DNA from: Ruminococcus sp. Phil15
GTDB taxonomy: Bacteria > Bacillota > Clostridia > Oscillospirales > Ruminococcaceae
Reading direction: 5' to 3'
DNA length: 64,000 nt
Assembly (NCBI GenBank): GCA_001940995.1
Contig: MSHC01000011.1
Location: 15,356 to 79,355, forward strand
The notes under the pieces: generated by a model
Databases searched by the model: none
What the model was told of the DNA's origin: nothing
Seen by the model: only the letters and a program-made list of their open reading frames with translations
Translations under genes and position numbers: made by a program
In this document: in pieces, positions 8,836 through 17,578 of the stretch
Position numbering within the stretch: the stretch's first letter is position 1
Layout: each line of letters opens with the position of its first letter

Positions 8836-9873
8836 ATGAAAGAAATTGTTCTTGAAAACAAGAAAAACGGCGGTAAGGCTTTAACGCTTACAATCATACT
8901 CTACGTTACCGCAATCGCTATGACTATACTCGGCGGCCTTTTAACTGAGGTTGAACCTTATTTAATCAGCGGAATTATGCTTGTGGCAGGCATCATCTGG
9001 CTGTGCATAGGCTGGATTCCGCTCCTCGGGCTTAAAATTTTAAAGCCGCAGGAGGCGCTTGTGCTTACATTATTCGGCAAATACGTCGGTACTCTAAAGG
9101 GCGAGGGCTTTTACTTTGTAAACCCGTTCTGTTCTTCCGTAAACCCTGCCGCTAACACAAAGCTTCGTCAGAGCGGCGACGTTTCGGGCGGCGGTTCAGG
9201 CTTCTCGATTGCTACATCCGAGGCAGGCACAAAGACAGAGCTTTCTGTAACTTCGGCAGAAAAGCGCATTTCACTCAAGATCATGACGCTCAACAACAAT
9301 CGGCAGAAGATAAACGACTGTCTCGGAAACCCTGTTGAAATCGGAATTGCGGTTATGTGGAAGGTTACGGACACGGCAAAGGCCGTATTCAATGTTGACA
9401 ACTACAAGGAATACCTCTCGCTCCAATGCGACAGCGCACTCAGAAACATTGTCCGTGTTTACCCTTACGATGTTGCGCCAAACGTTGACACTACGGGCGA
9501 CGGAATTGCCGATGAAGGCAGTCTGCGTGGTTCGAGCGAGGTTGTCGCTACAAGAATCCGTGATGAGATCCAGCAGAAGGTCAACGACGCAGGAATTGAG
9601 ATAATCGAAGCGAGAATCACATATCTTGCTTATGCTCCTGAAATTGCGGCAGTTATGCTCCAGCGTCAGCAGGCGTCTGCAATCGTTGATGCGAGAAAGA
9701 TGATTGTTGACGGAGCGGTAGGAATGGTTGAAATGGCTCTCGAACGTCTTAACGAAAAGCAGGTAGTCGATCTTGACGAGGAAAGAAAAGCCGCTATGGT
9801 TTCCAATCTACTTGTTGTACTCTGCGGAAACCGTGACGCACAGCCTGTTGTTAACTCGGGCAGCTTATACTAA
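8836..9873 (+). CDS. SPFH / band-7 domain membrane protein (345 aa)
   Basis: Two adjacent N-terminal hydrophobic segments (about 17-65) anchor the protein. They are followed by an SPFH domain (about 70-300) recognisable from LKPQEALVLTLFGKYVGTL, the AVMWKVTDTAKAVFNVDNY strand-helix region and RIRDEIQQKVNDAGIEI. Proteins of this stomatin/flotillin superfamily form membrane-microdomain oligomers and often chaperone membrane proteases. Here the partner is not a protease but a small DNA-binding-like protein 22 bp downstream. The start ATG has AAAGGGA upstream. Confidence 0.88.
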   Translation: MKEIVLENKKNGGKALTLTIILYVTAIAMTILGGLLTEVEPYLISGIMLVAGIIWLCIGWIPLLGLKILKPQEALVLTLFGKYVGTLKGEGFYFVNPFCSSVNPAANTKLRQSGDVSGGGSGFSIATSEAGTKTELSVTSAEKRISLKIMTLNNNRQKINDCLGNPVEIGIAVMWKVTDTAKAVFNVDNYKEYLSLQCDSALRNIVRVYPYDVAPNVDTTGDGIADEGSLRGSSEVVATRIRDEIQQKVNDAGIEIIEARITYLAYAPEIAAVMLQRQQASAIVDARKMIVDGAVGMVEMALERLNEKQVVDLDEERKAAMVSNLLVVLCGNRDAQPVVNSGSLY

Positions 9874-9895
9874 TCTTTAAAGGAGGCTTTGCAGC

Positions 9896-10114
9896 TTGGC
9901 GGAAAAGAACACAAAAAAGCAGGTGCCTCTAAGGCTTTCAGACAAATTATACGGCGACCTTATGCGATGGGCAGAGAGCGATTTCCGCTCGGTAAACGGT
10001 CAGATTGAGTATCTGCTGACGGAATGCGTAAAGCAATGGAAAAAGAGCGGCAAATACGTTTCCGAAGAGCTTGACTCGCCGCCCGACTTTGACATGTCAG
10101 ATTTTGGAGAATAA
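9896..10114 (+). CDS. Small ribbon-helix-helix-like protein (72 aa)
   Basis: A short basic-then-acidic protein starting at TTG 9896 (AGGAGG nine bases upstream). The segment QVPLRLSDKLYGDLMRWAESDF followed by SVNGQIEYLLTECV has the beta-strand-helix-helix layout of Arc/MetJ-type ribbon-helix-helix proteins. The C-terminus is acidic. It is the second gene of the SPFH operon. Proteins of this shape often accompany SPFH genes in Clostridia, where the role is unclear; it may regulate the operon or act as an adaptor. Confidence 0.7.
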   Translation: MAEKNTKKQVPLRLSDKLYGDLMRWAESDFRSVNGQIEYLLTECVKQWKKSGKYVSEELDSPPDFDMSDFGE

Positions 10115-10154
10115 CAACACCGCCCACGGGAATAATCCCATGGGCGGTGTTTTA
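10115..10154. terminator. Convergent (bidirectional) terminator
   Basis: AACACCGCCCA ... TGGGCGGTGTT, an almost perfect 15-bp stem between the SPFH operon (plus) and the CAP lipoprotein (minus). Confidence 0.85.
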
Positions 10155-10168
10155 TGAAATACAGTGAT

Positions 10169-11548
10169 TTACGGGGTATAGAACATCTGAGTCCAGTAAT
10201 AGCGGTACTCAGTGTCGCTGTTATAGTAAACTCCTATTCCAATATTCGTGTAATTTGCACTCAGCATATTTGCTCTGTGTCCTTCGGAATTCTTCCAGGC
10301 CTCCACGACCTTTGCAGGAGAACCGTAAACTGCGGCGATATTTTCGCCACGCCAATGGCCCTCGCTGGTAATACCGCACTCATCAAGCGCAGTAAAACAG
10401 CTGGAACCGTCCGGTCTGTTGTGGCTGAAGCTTACGACGCACTCCTCTGCCCTTATCTGTGCGGCGTCATTGAGTTTGCTGTCCCAAGTGAACGAAAGCG
10501 GTGCGACGCCGTTTTCCGCACGAAATTCATTTACAAGCTCGACAATTTCGTTTGCATATGACCGCATCTGAGAATCGCTGAGCTGATTTGCGGGAACACC
10601 TGCTTTTTTAGTAGTGGTGGTAGTGGTTGTGGTCTTTTTAGCTGTTGTTGTTGTTTTTGGTGTTGTGGTAGTTTTCTTAGATGTGGTGGTTGTCTTCCTT
10701 GATGTGGTAGTTTTCTTGGTAGTTGTTGTTGTAGTTTTAGACGATGTAGTAGTCTTTGAGGTCGTGGTTGTAACCTTAGTAGTTGTTGTAACCGATGTAA
10801 CCTCGGAATCGCCGAGAGCGGAAGCCGGCATATATCCTGTTTTTCCGTTTACTTCTACCGCATACCAGCCGTTATCGCACTTACCCTTTATCGTGACCTT
10901 TGTATTTTTTGAAACCTGCGCTATCGTTGCAGATGAACTTGCATTTTCTGCATACAGGTATGTCGAAAGCTTTGCATACATAACGCCGCCTGCTTTAACT
11001 GTTGTGACAGAGCTGACAGGAGTAGTTGTTGAAGCGGGAGGCGTAGTGCTTCCGGATATTACAGGCACAGTAACTACGTTTCCGCTTTCATCCGTTACTG
11101 TATTGCCGTTTTCATCGGTGACGACACTTGTCTGATCAGAAGTAACTGTATTGCCGTTTACGTCTGTAACAGCGCTTTCTAGAAAAGAAGTAACGACGTT
11201 TCCGTTATCGTCAGTTACTATATTGCCGCTGATATCGGTAACTATAATCGGGACCTGAGAAGTCACCACGTTTCCGCTTTCATCGGTAACTACGTTTCCG
11301 TTTTGGTCGGTAACTATGACATAGCCTCCGCCGATTTGCGAAGAAGTTGCGGAAGTCGTAGTAGTTGTCGTTGAATTATCTTTTGAGGAATCGTCAGTCA
11401 CGCTGCTGTCCCCTGTTGAATCTGCGGCAGAAGAGCCATCTATAAAGCTATCCAAATTCACCTCGGACGAGCTGTCGGCATTCGTACAAGAGGCCAGCAT
11501 AGCAATCACTGTTGTCAATGACAGGAGCGTTGAAATGATTTTTTTCAT
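10169..11548 (-). CDS. Lipoprotein with SH3b domain, Thr-rich linker and C-terminal CAP domain (459 aa)
   Basis: The start is ATG 11548, because the upstream in-frame TTG lacks a ribosome site. The lipobox MLASC puts the lipidated Cys at 21. An Asp/Ser/Thr tether follows, then four or more tandem units of the type VTDxNGNxVT (about 75-165), an SH3b domain (about 185-250, ending GKTGYMPASALGD), a Thr/Lys linker of about 60 residues, and a CAP/SCP domain (about 330-459) with HWRGENIA, SEGHRANML and NIGIGVYY. The CAP cavity His and Glu residues are present. Bacterial CAP-SH3 proteins are surface-located, and their enzymatic role is debated. It is a single gene. Confidence 0.88.
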   Translation of the reverse strand: MKKIISTLLSLTTVIAMLASCTNADSSSEVNLDSFIDGSSAADSTGDSSVTDDSSKDNSTTTTTTSATSSQIGGGYVIVTDQNGNVVTDESGNVVTSQVPIIVTDISGNIVTDDNGNVVTSFLESAVTDVNGNTVTSDQTSVVTDENGNTVTDESGNVVTVPVISGSTTPPASTTTPVSSVTTVKAGGVMYAKLSTYLYAENASSSATIAQVSKNTKVTIKGKCDNGWYAVEVNGKTGYMPASALGDSEVTSVTTTTKVTTTTSKTTTSSKTTTTTTKKTTTSRKTTTTSKKTTTTPKTTTTAKKTTTTTTTTKKAGVPANQLSDSQMRSYANEIVELVNEFRAENGVAPLSFTWDSKLNDAAQIRAEECVVSFSHNRPDGSSCFTALDECGITSEGHWRGENIAAVYGSPAKVVEAWKNSEGHRANMLSANYTNIGIGVYYNSDTEYRYYWTQMFYTP

Positions 11549-11598
11549 AAATTTAACAACTCTTTTCAAGCTATTTGTGTTCAATATGCAACAATAAT

Positions 11599-11627
11599 AT
11601 TATAACTTAAACCAATTAATATGTCAA
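11599..11627 (-). promoter_or_regulatory. Promoter of the SH3-CAP lipoprotein
   Basis: On the minus strand TTGACA, 17 bases, TATAAT. Confidence 0.8.
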
Positions 11628-11638
11628 GAGGAAAGGAA

Positions 11639-11667
11639 AAATCGCTCCCCCTGACGGAAAGCGATTT
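11639..11667 (-). terminator. Terminator of the heat-shock operon after dnaJ
   Basis: On the minus strand AAATCGCT / AGCGATTT followed by T-rich sequence, five bases after the dnaJ stop. Confidence 0.7.
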
Positions 11668-11671
11668 AACA

Positions 11672-12811
11672 TTACTGCTTGAATTTTTCCTTAAGCTTAT
11701 CAAAGAAGCTCTGACGTTTCTGGTAATTGCCGTTTTCCATAGCCTCGTCAAATGCACGCAGAAGCTTTTCCTGCTCCTTGGAGAGGTTCTTCGGGACTTC
11801 GACATTTACACGGACATAGTGGTCGCCCCTGCCGCTTCTCTGGCAATGCTTTACGCCCTTTTCTCTGAGTCTGAAAACAGAGGATGTCTGTGTGCCTGCG
11901 GGTACGTTATACTTAACCTTGCCGTCGATTGTAGGCACTACGATTTCATCTCCGAGAGTCGCCTGGGCGAATGTAATTGGTATTTCAGTCCAGATATCGT
12001 CGCCTTCACGCTCGAAGATAGGGTCAGGTCTTACCGTTATATTCAGCATAAGGTCGCCGCTTGGACCGCCGTTTATGCCTGCGTCGCCGCCGCCCGGTAT
12101 CCTTAGGATATGTCCGTCGTCGATACCGGCAGGTATATCTACCGTCTTATTGACAGTAACTCTCATCCTGCCCGTGCCTGAGCATTTCTTACAAGGCGTT
12201 TCTATGATCTTACCCTTACCGCCGCATTTTGAGCAGGGACGCTGGCTTTGCATCATACCGAACACTGTTCTCTGTGTAACTGTTTCCATACCCGTTCCCT
12301 TACACTGGGTACAGGTCTTATGTCCTGAACCTGGTGCGGCTCCTGAACCTGAACACTCCGGACAATTCTCTGTATGCGTAATCTTGATATCGGCCTTTTT
12401 ACCCTTGCAGGCCTCCATAAAATCAAGGACGATATTGCTCTCGATATCTCTGCCGCGTCTTGGGGCATTAGGATTTGCGCTGCGTCTTGACGAGCCGCCG
12501 CCGAAGAAACTTTCAAAGATGTCGCCCATATCTCCAAATCCGCTGAAGCCGCCGAAACCGCTTGCTCCGCCGCCTGCCGAGGAATCGAATGCGGCGTGGC
12601 CGAACTGGTCGTATTTTACACGCTTATCCGGGTTTGAGAGCACATCGTTCGCCTCATTCAGCTCCTTAAACTTTGCCTCGCACTCCTTATCATTAGGGTG
12701 AAGGTCGGGGTGATACTGCTTTGCAAGCTTACGGTAAGCCTTTTTAATTTCGTCGGCTGATGCAGTTTTTGATACGCCCAGCACCTCATAATAATCTCTT
12801 TTGTCAGCCAT
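11672..12811 (-). CDS. dnaJ: Chaperone protein DnaJ (379 aa)
   Basis: The Hsp40 partner that loads substrates on DnaK and stimulates its ATPase. It has an N-terminal J domain (about 5-70, including the HPD motif in QYHPDLHP), a Gly/Phe-rich linker (FGGFSGFGDMGD), four CxxCxGxG zinc repeats (CPECSGSG, CTQCKGTG, CSKCGGKG, CKKCSGTG) and C-terminal substrate domains. The start ATG 12811 (MADKRDYYE) is preferred over the upstream ATG because GGAG sits six bases before it. It is the last gene of the hrcA operon, separated from dnaK by a lipoprotein gene. Confidence 0.97.
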   Translation of the reverse strand: MADKRDYYEVLGVSKTASADEIKKAYRKLAKQYHPDLHPNDKECEAKFKELNEANDVLSNPDKRVKYDQFGHAAFDSSAGGGASGFGGFSGFGDMGDIFESFFGGGSSRRSANPNAPRRGRDIESNIVLDFMEACKGKKADIKITHTENCPECSGSGAAPGSGHKTCTQCKGTGMETVTQRTVFGMMQSQRPCSKCGGKGKIIETPCKKCSGTGRMRVTVNKTVDIPAGIDDGHILRIPGGGDAGINGGPSGDLMLNITVRPDPIFEREGDDIWTEIPITFAQATLGDEIVVPTIDGKVKYNVPAGTQTSSVFRLREKGVKHCQRSGRGDHYVRVNVEVPKNLSKEQEKLLRAFDEAMENGNYQKRQSFFDKLKEKFKQ

Positions 12812-12832
12812 ATTCTTCTCCATTTTTGAAAA

Positions 12833-13711
12833 TCAATTTGTTATTGAAAAGAACTCTATCCAGTTGAGTTCGTCATCGCCCTTATAAGTATAGTAATTTC
12901 CCGATACTGTTTCGTCTTCCTGCCATTTTTTAAACACTTCGTCATTTTTCGGCGAAATGATTTCTGCCTCTGTGACGCAGTACTCACGCAGGATAGGCTC
13001 GATATCGGCAAAAATTTCCTGTGCCTTTTCTTTTTCGATGTCGGTCGGAACGATCACATTTACGATATTGCCATAGAATGTGACCGAGCTTCTTGTAATC
13101 GAGCTGTAAAAATCGTCCTTGAAAAAATAGGTATAATCGCTTCGGTCGGTAATGCTTTCAGTCTTGACGTTGGGAACAATATAGTCAAGCGAAACATACT
13201 GCGTGTTGAAGTGGTATTCGGGAAAGCTCTCAGACATAGCTTCTTTAAGCTCCTGCGTCCAGCGGCGTGACATAAGATATGTTTCAATACCGCTTTGAAC
13301 AGCTGTTGCATTTTCATTGCAGGATAACATAAGTATTTCTTCGTCGCACAGGGTATATCCGCCATTTTCAGCCAGCTTCGCCCTGTCCTTAGGAACAATT
13401 TTTATAACATAGTGTTCAGTGTACTCTGCATAATAAAAATCATATACCTTATACTCAAAATCCGCAACGTTTTCGGCATACCCGAGCATAACATTGTATG
13501 CTTTGAGCGCCTCTTTTGTACAGTCGTCGTCGGATTCGTCGCCAAGCCTGCAGTTTTCGGGAGAGTCAACGCCCATTTCTTCAATCTGCTCAACTGTATA
13601 ATCCGTCGATTTCCAATCGGACGACGCTTTGTCGCCAAGCGCTAGCAGTGAGCAGCCCGACAGAAACAAAACACTTAACACGGCAGCAGTAAAAAAATAC
13701 TTTTTAGGCAT
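12833..13711 (-). CDS. Lipoprotein inserted between dnaK and dnaJ (292 aa)
   Basis: A signal peptide with lipobox FLSGC (Cys 20, counting from ATG 13711, which has AAAGGG nine bases upstream) is followed by a Glu/Asp/Tyr-rich soluble domain of about 270 residues. I do not recognise a family. It lies on the same strand as, and inside, the hrcA-grpE-dnaK-dnaJ order, 79 bp after dnaK and 21 bp before dnaJ, so it is probably co-transcribed and heat-inducible. An 11-bp perfect hairpin without a T run (13739-13763) separates it from dnaK. An envelope protein in this position is unusual and may act in extracytoplasmic protein quality, but no catalytic motif supports that. Confidence 0.8.
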   Translation of the reverse strand: MPKKYFFTAAVLSVLFLSGCSLLALGDKASSDWKSTDYTVEQIEEMGVDSPENCRLGDESDDDCTKEALKAYNVMLGYAENVADFEYKVYDFYYAEYTEHYVIKIVPKDRAKLAENGGYTLCDEEILMLSCNENATAVQSGIETYLMSRRWTQELKEAMSESFPEYHFNTQYVSLDYIVPNVKTESITDRSDYTYFFKDDFYSSITRSSVTFYGNIVNVIVPTDIEKEKAQEIFADIEPILREYCVTEAEIISPKNDEVFKKWQEDETVSGNYYTYKGDDELNWIEFFSITN

Positions 13712-13738
13712 TTGTGCATTCCCTTTCAAACAGCATCA

Positions 13739-13763
13739 TTAGGGCGAAACAATTTCGCCCTAA
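13739..13763 (-). other. Intercistronic hairpin after dnaK
   Basis: TTAGGGCGAAA / TTTCGCCCTAA, an 11-bp perfect stem with a three-base loop and no following T run. It is more likely an mRNA processing or stabilising element than a terminator. Confidence 0.55.
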
Positions 13764-13790
13764 ATAATGCATTATATATTTTTGCAGAAA

Positions 13791-15650
13791 TTACTCAGCG
13801 TCAGTGAACTCTGCATCGATTACTCCGTCTGCAGATGAGCCGTTGGAATCAGCGCCGTTCATTCCGCCCATTCCGTTCATACCACCCATTCCGTTCATTC
13901 CGCCCTGAGCCTGAGCTGCCTGCTCATAGAGCTTAGTGGATACTTTCTGGAATGCCTGCTCCAGGTCTGTCTTTTTCTGCTTGATTGCCTCTATGTCATT
14001 ACCCTTGAGTGCTTCCTTGAGTGCGTCTACCTTAGACTGGATCTCGTCCTTATCGGATGAATCAATCTTATCTCCGATTTCGCCGAGCGCCTTTTCGCAC
14101 TGGAATACCATCTGGTCTGCGTTGTTTCTTGCATCAACGTCTTCCCTCTTCTTCTTGTCCTCGGCAGCGTATGCTTCAGCTTCCTTAACAGCCTTGTCGA
14201 TATCCTCCTTGGACATATTTGTAGAAGAAGTGATCGTGATATCCTGCTCCTTGCCCGTACCCAGATCCTTAGCGGAAACGTGTACGATACCGTTAGCGTC
14301 GATATCGAATGTTACTTCGATCTTTGGAACTCCTCTTGGTGCAGGAGCGATGCCGTCAAGACGGAACACGCCAAGCTCCTTATTATCTCTTGCAAATTCT
14401 CTTTCACCCTGGAGGACTCTGATATCAACAGCTTCCTGGTTGTCTGCGTATGTGGAGAAAGTTTCCTTCTTGTTTGCAGGAATTGTAGTATTTCTCTCGA
14501 TCATTCTTGTGCAGATACCGCCTGCCGTCTCGATACCGAGAGAAAGCGGTGTTACATCGAGGAGAAGGAGGTCGCCTGCAACGTCGCCGCCGAGGATACC
14601 GCCCTGGATAGCAGCGCCGAGAGCTACACATTCGTCAGGATTAATGCCCTTGAACGGCTCCTTGCCAAGATACTTCTTAACTGCTTCCTGTACAGCCGGT
14701 ATTCTTGAAGAACCGCCGACCATAAGAACCTTGTTAAGCTCGCTTGTAGATAGTCCGGAATCTGAGAGTGCCTGACGTACAGGTCCCATTGTAGACTCTA
14801 CGAGGTCTGCTGTCATTTCGTTGAACTTAGCCTGTGTGAGGGTAAGATCCATGTGCTTAGGACCTGTTGTATCTGCTGTGATGAACGGGAGAGAGATTGT
14901 TGTTGTAGGTGTGGAAGAAAGCTCGATCTTAGCCTTTTCAGCGGCTTCCTTGAGTCTTTGCATAGCCATCTTATCGCCTGAGAGGTCGATGCCCTCTGCC
15001 TTCTTGAACTCTGCAATCATCCAGTCGATAATTCTCTGGTCGAAGTCGTCGCCGCCAAGACGATTGTTACCTGCTGTTGCAAGTACCTGTGTTACGCCGT
15101 CGCCCATCTCGATGATAGAAACGTCGAACGTACCGCCGCCGAGGTCGTAAACCATAATCTTCTGGTCGTCTTCCTTATCGATACCGTAAGAGAATGCTGC
15201 GGCTGTCGGCTCATTGATAATTCTCTTAACCGTAAGACCGGCAATCTGACCTGCGTCCTTTGTAGCCTGACGCTGTGAGTCGGTGAAGTATGCAGGAACA
15301 GTGATAACTGCTTCTGTTACCTTTTCTCCGAGATAGGCCTCTGCGTCAGCCTTGAGCTTTTGGAGAACCATAGCGGAGATTTCCTGCGGCGTATAGGACT
15401 TTCCGCCCATATGAGCCTTATAGTCCGAACCCATGTGTCTTTTGATAGAGCTGATTGTATTGTCGAAGTTTGTTACAGCCTGTCTTTTAGCTACCTGACC
15501 TACGAGTCTGTCGCCTGTCTTGGAAACGCCGACAACGGACGGTGTTGTTCTTGCACCTTCGCTGTTAGGGATAACGACTGCTTCGCCGCCCTCCATAACC
15601 GCTACGCAAGAGTTAGTTGTGCCAAGGTCGATACCGATAATCTTTGCCAT
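13791..15650 (-). CDS. dnaK: Chaperone protein DnaK, Hsp70 (619 aa)
   Basis: The N-terminal actin-like ATPase shows [28 protein letters not shown] and VGGSSRIP. The substrate domain and lid follow, and the C-terminus has three GGMNGM repeats and the VIDAEF ending common in Firmicutes. Length is normal. It works with GrpE and DnaJ from the same operon. The ATG has AAAGGA upstream. A stem-loop at 15677-15703 between grpE and dnaK could be a processing site raising dnaK mRNA. Confidence 0.98.
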   Translation of the reverse strand: MAKIIGIDLGTTNSCVAVMEGGEAVVIPNSEGARTTPSVVGVSKTGDRLVGQVAKRQAVTNFDNTISSIKRHMGSDYKAHMGGKSYTPQEISAMVLQKLKADAEAYLGEKVTEAVITVPAYFTDSQRQATKDAGQIAGLTVKRIINEPTAAAFSYGIDKEDDQKIMVYDLGGGTFDVSIIEMGDGVTQVLATAGNNRLGGDDFDQRIIDWMIAEFKKAEGIDLSGDKMAMQRLKEAAEKAKIELSSTPTTTISLPFITADTTGPKHMDLTLTQAKFNEMTADLVESTMGPVRQALSDSGLSTSELNKVLMVGGSSRIPAVQEAVKKYLGKEPFKGINPDECVALGAAIQGGILGGDVAGDLLLLDVTPLSLGIETAGGICTRMIERNTTIPANKKETFSTYADNQEAVDIRVLQGEREFARDNKELGVFRLDGIAPAPRGVPKIEVTFDIDANGIVHVSAKDLGTGKEQDITITSSTNMSKEDIDKAVKEAEAYAAEDKKKREDVDARNNADQMVFQCEKALGEIGDKIDSSDKDEIQSKVDALKEALKGNDIEAIKQKKTDLEQAFQKVSTKLYEQAAQAQGGMNGMGGMNGMGGMNGADSNGSSADGVIDAEFTDAE

Positions 15651-15676
15651 AATAAATCAATCCTTTCTAATTTATG

Positions 15677-15703
15677 GCGCTAACCTTTATGGTTTATAGC
15701 ACC
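15677..15703 (-). other. Intercistronic hairpin between grpE and dnaK
   Basis: GGCGCTA-ACC ... GGT-TTA-TAGCACC forms an imperfect stem with a five-base loop and no T run. A likely mRNA processing or stabilising structure. Confidence 0.4.
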
Positions 15704-15736
15704 GATGTATTTATCATTTTTAAGTGATAGCGAAAT

Positions 15737-16309
15737 TTACGAGTTTGCGACAACTACCATTGCATATCTGATAACCTTGTCGCCCATTTTGTAGCCTTTC
15801 TGGAATGTCTGGGCTACTACGTTTTCCCCAAGCTCGGGGTCTTCAATACGGTTTACCGCATTAGCTATATTAGGGTCGAACTCCTCGCCTGTCGGGTCGA
15901 TAATCTCAACGCCGAGCTTTGTCAGCATATCGGAAAACTGATTGAAAATCATCTGCACGCCCGACTTATAGGTTTCGTCCGTTGAATCTGCGCCTGCGGC
16001 TCTTTCAAAGTTATCGTACACCGGGAGGATCTCGTTTACCGTATTGCACTTAGCGGTCTGAGTGTTTTCAAGAAGCTGCTTTGCCGTTCTCTTTCTGTAA
16101 TTGTCGTACTCAGCCATAAGCCTTAAATACTTATCCTTCATATCCGAAAGCTCTGCTTCCAGCTTTTCTTCAGCGGTAGGCTCTGCCGCAGCTTCAGCTG
16201 CTGTTTCAGCCTCGGAAACTTCGGCGGCTTCTGCTTCAGTCGCCTCTTCGGCGGTCTGCTCAACTTCTTCCTCTGTTTCCCTGTCCTTAATCTGTTCGTT
16301 TTCGGTCAT
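15737..16309 (-). CDS. grpE: Nucleotide exchange factor GrpE (190 aa)
   Basis: The ADP/ATP exchange factor for DnaK. The first 55 residues are an acidic Glu/Ala-rich disordered tail. A long coiled-coil helix follows (LEAELSDMKDKYLRLMAEYDNYRKRT), then the beta-wing domain with the signature GVEIIDPTGEEFDPN and VAQTFQKGYKMGDKVIRYAMV. It overlaps the hrcA stop codon by one base (TAATG), which indicates translational coupling. Confidence 0.97.
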   Translation of the reverse strand: MTENEQIKDRETEEEVEQTAEEATEAEAAEVSEAETAAEAAAEPTAEEKLEAELSDMKDKYLRLMAEYDNYRKRTAKQLLENTQTAKCNTVNEILPVYDNFERAAGADSTDETYKSGVQMIFNQFSDMLTKLGVEIIDPTGEEFDPNIANAVNRIEDPELGENVVAQTFQKGYKMGDKVIRYAMVVVANS

Positions 16310-17340
16310 TATATTTTCTCCTTAAAATATTCCTCATCGTCGTCATTCTCAGAAAGCATCTGAGTTATTCTTCCTGTAAAATACTCAAGATAGGAGATAT
16401 ACTTTGCGTAATCTATTCTCATAGGGCCGAGGACTCCAAGCGTGCCTGCTTTTCTTCCGCCCTTTGAAAAGCTTGAGGTTATGAGGCTTGAGTTACTGAT
16501 TACAAAGCCGTTTGCCTCGTTGGAAAACATTACCTTTAAATCGCCGAACGAGCTACCGAGAAATTCCGAAAGCTCTTTTTTGTGATCTAAGAACGTCATA
16601 ATCTCCGTCTTATCGAAATCGTCGCAGGTCAGGAGGTTAAACTCGCCGTTAACTGAAATCTCATGCGAGGAAATTTCTCTTGACATTTTCATAATCTCAT
16701 TGACAAGCGGAGAAAGTGCGACCATATAAGCTCCGAGGGCTTCCTCCAAATTCTGGAGCATGGATTCCGAAAGCGATTCGACCTCTACGCCCTCTAAATT
16801 TTCCTGCATATATTTTGCGAAGAACGCAAGCTGTTCGTTTGTCAAATCAAACCGAAGCCTGCACACCTTATTCTTAATTGAACCGGAGGAGGTTATCATA
16901 AGGATAACATACATTCTTTTGCCTGTCGGGATTACCTCCACCTTAGAAATAACCGAGAATTTCGGGGTTGCGTTTGCAACGACCGTGGCACACTTTGTAA
17001 GCTCTGCCAAAGCGAGCGATGCTTTGTTTACAAGGTCAGCCTCCGACTCGTACTCGTCGGGGAGCATAGAGCCGATATACTCGATTTCTTCCTGAGACAG
17101 CGGATTTTCCTTTATAAGGCTGTCGACATAGAGTCTGTATCCCATATACGTCGGGACTCTGCCTGCGGAGGTATGCGGCTGTTCCAGATACCCCTGCTTT
17201 TCAAGCTCTGCCATTTCGTTGCGGATCGTTGCGGAGGAGGCTTTTACTCTATCCATTATGGTTTTAGAGCCTACCGGCTCGCCCGTCAGAATATACTCGT
17301 CAATTACTGCTGTCAGTATTCTGAGTTTTCTGTCGTCCAC
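16309..17340 (-). CDS. hrcA: Heat-inducible transcription repressor HrcA (343 aa)
   Basis: Represses class I heat-shock genes by binding CIRCE. An N-terminal winged helix (RKLRILTAVIDEYI, GEPVGSKTIMD, SSATIRNEMAELEKQGYLEQPHTSAGRVPT) is followed by the GAF-like dimer domain. I place the start at GTG 17340 (VDDRKLRIL), because AGAGG lies nine bases upstream and the longer frame from GTG 17361 would begin inside an operator-like sequence. It is the first gene of the operon. CIRCE at 17378-17404 provides autoregulation. Confidence 0.96.
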   Translation of the reverse strand: MDDRKLRILTAVIDEYILTGEPVGSKTIMDRVKASSATIRNEMAELEKQGYLEQPHTSAGRVPTYMGYRLYVDSLIKENPLSQEEIEYIGSMLPDEYESEADLVNKASLALAELTKCATVVANATPKFSVISKVEVIPTGKRMYVILMITSSGSIKNKVCRLRFDLTNEQLAFFAKYMQENLEGVEVESLSESMLQNLEEALGAYMVALSPLVNEIMKMSREISSHEISVNGEFNLLTCDDFDKTEIMTFLDHKKELSEFLGSSFGDLKVMFSNEANGFVISNSSLITSSFSKGGRKAGTLGVLGPMRIDYAKYISYLEYFTGRITQMLSENDDDEEYFKEKI

Positions 17341-17354
17341 TTGATCCACCCTCT

Positions 17355-17381
17355 TTAGCACTTGAATGTTTTTAGTGTTAG
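17355..17381 (-). promoter_or_regulatory. Degenerate second CIRCE-like element
   Basis: TTAGCACTT-N9-TAGTGTTAG: a conserved left arm and a right arm with three changes, overlapping the full CIRCE by four bases. Confidence 0.45.
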
Positions 17382-17404
17382 CACTCTTACTCTCTGAGTG
17401 CTAA
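17378..17404 (-). promoter_or_regulatory. CIRCE operator of the hrcA operon
   Basis: TTAGCACTC-N9-GAGTGCTAA, a perfect match to the CIRCE consensus, just downstream of the promoter's -10. Confidence 0.97.
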
Positions 17405-17408
17405 GTAT

Positions 17409-17437
17409 ATGATACCACCTTTTTACCCCATTGTCAA
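17409..17437 (-). promoter_or_regulatory. Promoter of hrcA-grpE-dnaK
   Basis: On the minus strand TTGACA, 17 bases, TATCAT. Confidence 0.85.
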
Positions 17438-17519
17438 GGGTCGGCGTGAATTTTTTTATATAAACTTAGAGTCTTTGGAAAAGAATGTTTTGTGCAAACT
17501 GCGAAGGGGCATTTTGCTA

Positions 17520-17548
17520 TTGTAAAACTCTGAGTTTTATTGTATAAT
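17520..17548 (+). promoter_or_regulatory. Promoter of rsmE
   Basis: TTGTAA, 17 bases, TATAAT. Confidence 0.7.
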
Positions 17549-17578
17549 GTAGACATACTATATAAAAGGAATGATTTT

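Noticed and set aside
10614..11135. Val-rich frame of 173 codons on the plus strand
   Set aside because: It is the complement of the Thr-codon-rich linker of the SH3-CAP lipoprotein; low-complexity Thr codons read as Val on the other strand.
11892..12701. 269-codon frame on the plus strand
   Set aside because: Fully antisense to dnaJ, Pro/Ser-rich, no ribosome site or recognisable domain.
13739..13763. Hairpin after dnaK as a terminator
   Set aside because: Perfect stem but no T run on the minus strand, and dnaJ follows without a clear promoter; a processing or stabilising element fits better.
13936..14775. 279-codon frame on the plus strand
   Set aside because: Antisense to dnaK; composition is that of a reversed coding frame.
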